DNA from: Alectoria sarmentosa
Taxonomy: Eukaryota > Ascomycota > Lecanoromycetes > Lecanorales > Parmeliaceae
Reading direction: 5' to 3'
NCBI GenBank assembly: GCA_009733775.1
Contig: WOGZ01000137.1
Coordinates: forward strand, 1 to 64,000
Length of the DNA: 64,000 bases
The number at the start of each line of letters is the position of its first letter. Position 1 is the first letter of the stretch. The notes under the pieces were generated by a model, which was not told the origin of the DNA, did not search any database, and saw nothing but the letters and a program-made list of their open reading frames with translations. A program made the position numbers and the translations under genes. Positions 61,444 to 64,000 of this stretch are shown in pieces.

Positions 61444-62327
61444 CAGCTCGGCAGGGGTACACTAAAAGCCGGCGGGGGTTCGGCCTTTGCATATGCCCAG
61501 CGTATCCGACTCTACCCCTGATCAGGTTCAAGTATATGCCGAACGTATGCTTGTACCCCCGATGAGTTTTAGGGATCTCGGGGGCATAAATGTTTTATTT
61601 AGGGTAGACATACAGAGCATATGCTCAGCATATGCTTAACATATGCTTTAAAAAAAGATATATATATAAAGAATATGCTAAGCATATGCTGGGCATATGC
61701 TAAACATATGTTTAATAAAATATATATAAAATATGTATTAAACATATGCTGAACACATGCTAAAAAAACATATATAAAATATTTTTAAAAAAAAAAGTAT
61801 GCTGGGCATATGCTGAGCATATGTTAAATGAAAATATATATAAATTATATTAAGCATATGCTGAACATATACTAAAAAATATATATAAAAAAAAAAAAAG
61901 CTAAGCATATGCTAAGCATATATCAAATATAAAAAAAAAAAAAAAAAAAATAGATGTTGAGTTTGTGTTGAGCATATGCTGAGCATATGTTAAACTTTTT
62001 TTTTTTTTTTTTTTTATAAAGAATTTAATTTCAGAAAAGAAATAAGAAATATATGTTTTCGAATTGAGCGAGGATATTTTAAATTTTTTTTAAAATAAAT
62101 ACAAAATATATGTTAATTTGTTCGTTAACATATGTCACGCATAAGCTATATAATTAATTATCACGAAAATCTAGAACTATTGCTCATAATACTTGACACC
62201 CCCGAAAAAAATCTTACCCCCGATGAGGTTGATGCATATGCTGAGCGTATCCGTGTACCCCTACTGAGTCGCATATACTCAGAATATGCCCACCCCCGCC
62301 GGCTTTTAGTGTACCCCTACCGAGCTG
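61444..62327. mobile_element. 884 bp inverted-repeat element with CATATG-palindrome interior
   Basis: The left end at 61444 begins CAGCTCGGCAGGGGTACAC. The right end at 62327 is its reverse complement for 36 bp with a single C/T difference. TA flanks both ends (61442-61443, 62328-62329), as for Tc1/mariner-pogo insertions. Subterminal sequences (CCCCCGATGAG, GCGTATCCG) also recur in inverted order. The interior (about 61610-62130) is a dense array of CATATG-centred palindromes such as AGCATATGCT, mixed with long A and T runs. No transposase frame exists, so it is non-autonomous. The first and last 150 bp are G/C-rich in contrast to the core. Confidence 0.85.
61610..62130. repeat. AT-rich array of CATATG palindromes
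   Basis: More than 15 copies of GCATATGCT or close variants (ACATATGCT, GCATATGTT), irregularly spaced, separated by ATATATAAA and A/T homopolymers up to about 20 bases. Confidence 0.9.
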
Positions 62328-62395
62328 TAAGCCCCACTCTGTGTCACTCGTACCCACCAGAAGAACCAGTGCTGTTAAAATAGTTACGAGATTTT

Positions 62396-62414
62396 TACTT
62401 ACTTACTTACTTAC
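62396..62414 (+). repeat. (ACTT)n microsatellite
   Basis: Between four and five ACTT/TTAC units, directly to the right of the inverted-repeat element. Confidence 0.9.
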
Positions 62415-62713
62415 GGAGGTGAGCACCAAAAGTCCTGCACATGCCAATAAAAGGGTTCAGATGTCGGATAACGCCCTACCTGGTGGTCGCCTGGACAATG
62501 CGCTTAGGAAATGCGTCGGAACTGTCCCTGATCTTACCCCAGCGTGGACTCAAGCCCCCTATTGGACCCAAAGACGCCCCTGCGCTCAGTCTATGTGCTC
62601 CCAGGAAATACTTTTAGGGTCTTCAACTATTGGGCTACCTTCCGAAGTTAGGGTTAGGGCTGATACTAACGCGGTGCAGGACCTTTGATGCCCACCTCCA
62701 GGTAAGTAAATGT

Positions 62714-62782
62714 AGGCTTTTGATACCCGCACGTAGCCTTTTGATACATGTACGTAGCCTTTTGATACATGTACGTAGCCCT
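62714..62782 (+). repeat. Tandem 21 bp repeat, left array
   Basis: Three units of a 21 bp motif containing TTTTGATACATGTACGTAGC; the first unit diverges (ACCCGCACG). The same unit occurs inverted at 63580-63622. Confidence 0.9.
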
Positions 62783-62829
62783 CTATTTCGCATATCTCTA
62801 CTGACGCACCAAGCACTCAACAGAAAACC

Positions 62830-63110
62830 TTTGACGCCCTGATGTAAAGTTACGGCGCTCTGGTGCAAAAACTCAATGCCCTTGATGTAAGGACTTATTG
62901 CCCTGACGTAAGGACTTGCTCCGCTTCGTGGTATGATGAGCCCAATAGAAAACCTGAGACTTGATGCCCTGATGTAGGGACTTGTTGCCCTGGCGTAAGG
63001 ACTTGATATACGTTACGACGCCTTGATGTAAGGACTTGATCTTCTTTTGTTATGGGGAGCCCAGATAAAAATAGGGGCTTGATGCTCTGATGTAGGGACT
63101 CGAAGTCCAT
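62830..63110 (+). repeat. Degenerate 22-24 bp minisatellite, block 1
   Basis: Imperfect copies of GATGCCCTGATGTAAGGACTT, including GTAGGGACT and CTGACGTAAGGACT variants, recur across this stretch. No protein frame is conserved between units. Confidence 0.8.
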
Positions 63111-63201
63111 TGAATGCCCTGTGTGAAGGGACTGAATGCCCTGTGCGAAGGGACTGGATTTCCCTGTGCGAAGGGACTGAATGCCCTGTGCGAAGGGACT
63201 T
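63111..63201 (+). repeat. Minisatellite block 2, four near-identical units
   Basis: Four consecutive units of the form GAATGCCCTGTGCGAAGGGACT (22-23 bp). Variant units reappear at about 63421-63488. Confidence 0.9.
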
Positions 63202-63420
63202 GGTTCGATATTTTGTAATTGTATTTGAGAGAGAATGCGATGCCCGTGTTGAAAAGATGATTAATTCCCAGCCTTCTCCGGCCTATTGCCATGCCAGTCA
63301 CATACTTTTCTATTATATAGAGGACTGCTCCAGGGGAGCTTTGAGAAAATAATCAATCCATCCTTCACATCGCATCTCATCTCATTTCATCATCATATTT
63401 CAACAGCCCGATGGTATGAG

Positions 63421-63488
63421 ACTGGATGCCCGATTGAATGGGATTCGATGCCCGTGTGAAGGGACTGGATGCCCTGTGTGAAGGGATG
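63421..63488 (+). repeat. Minisatellite block 3
   Basis: Three further diverged units (GGATGCCCGATTGAATGGGA, CGATGCCCGTGTGAAGGGAC, GGATGCCCTGTGTGAAGGGA) of the same family. Confidence 0.85.
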
Positions 63489-63579
63489 CCTTGGACCAGC
63501 CCTAGCCCTAGATCACCTGTCTGATGATTGGCGTCGGGAGGTATACTCGCCTTATTAACCTGTTTTGTTTAGCTTTGGG

Positions 63580-63622
63580 GGGCTACGTACATGTATCAAA
63601 AGGCTACGTACATGTATCAAAA
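63580..63622 (-). repeat. Tandem 21 bp repeat, right array (inverted)
   Basis: Two units of GGCTACGTACATGTATCAAA, the reverse complement of the left array at 62714-62782. The two arrays bracket the minisatellite blocks. Confidence 0.9.
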
Positions 63623-64000
63623 ACCTAAATGTATAAAAATGTTTTTTTCCACCAATTTACCAGTCACGTAATCGGGATAATTATTCTTCCGCCCCGTTCA
63701 GGGCTTTTCTTCCCCCTTCGCTGCTCCACCAAGTCATTTCATCATCATATTTCTCCTCAGGTTCCCAGTATAGATCTTAGGGGAGGGGTTTCTCAAGGCA
63801 AACATGATTACTAAGCCAAACTGACCAATCAGATATCTCAGATCCGCTCAATAAGCGGGTCTTGGCGTATGTGAGAAGAGACCCTGCCTATGGAGCATTA
63901 TCCGAGACCATCACCTAGGAGTCTAGGACTTTTTGTCCACAGCTCGTATCAGCTTCGATTCCTTACGGGACTGGAACAATGAGTCGGAAGGTGCTATGGT
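63623..64000. other. Right-edge sequence
   Basis: 378 bp without a recognised gene or repeat; the window ends here. Confidence 0.4.

Noticed and set aside
63111..63488. Possible CRISPR array (regular 22-23 bp repeats)
   Set aside because: Units are contiguous or irregularly spaced without unique spacers, and the genome is eukaryotic; it is a minisatellite.

Overview
This window is nuclear DNA of a filamentous ascomycete (Pezizomycotina). Genes are close together and broken by many 43-150 nt introns with GT..AG ends and CTAAC/CTGAC-type branch points, and every clear protein is a typical filamentous-fungal orthologue. The style of the Sin3, class I myosin and PCNA proteins suggests Leotiomycetes, but that placement is inference. 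There are no operons, rRNA genes, CRISPR arrays or convincing tRNA genes. All exon boundaries below were joined by hand so that the spliced frame closes and protein motifs continue across each junction.

Core part (about 0.4-53.5 kb), left to right: Cdc1/Ted1-type GPI phosphodiesterase (+), PCNA (-), hybrid histidine kinase (+), D-2-hydroxyacid dehydrogenase (-), a 665 bp TA-flanked MITE, a small secreted protein (-), a DapA-fold aldolase (-), the Pfa4 palmitoyltransferase (-) head to head with an Mlh2-type MutL protein (+), polo-like kinase (-) head to head with an OPA3 protein (+), a small probably mitochondrial unknown (+), soluble fumarate reductase fused to cytochrome b5 (-), a long weakly coding stretch with an unrecognised spliced frame (-), an ANCHR-like zinc-finger protein (+), an MFS transporter broken by two frameshifts (+), class I myosin (+), the Sin3 co-repressor (-), a secreted FAS1 protein (-) and an LMBD1-type transporter (-). 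This is housekeeping: cell cycle and replication (PCNA, Plk, Sin3, Mlh2), cell surface and endocytosis (Cdc1, Pfa4, myosin I, FAS1) and organelle/redox functions (OPA3, fumarate reductase, LMBD1).

Accessory right flank (about 53.7-64 kb): two signalling genes of fungal self/non-self or stress type. One encodes a HeLo membrane-killing domain fused to a degenerate kinase. The other encodes an apparently active kinase with DUF3659-like repeats, two SH3 domains and ankyrin repeats. They are followed by a repeat island: an 884 bp element with 36 bp terminal inverted repeats and an interior built from CATATG palindromes, then inverted arrays of a 21 bp unit and a 22-23 bp minisatellite. The two signalling genes and the repeats beside them are the most unusual part of the window.
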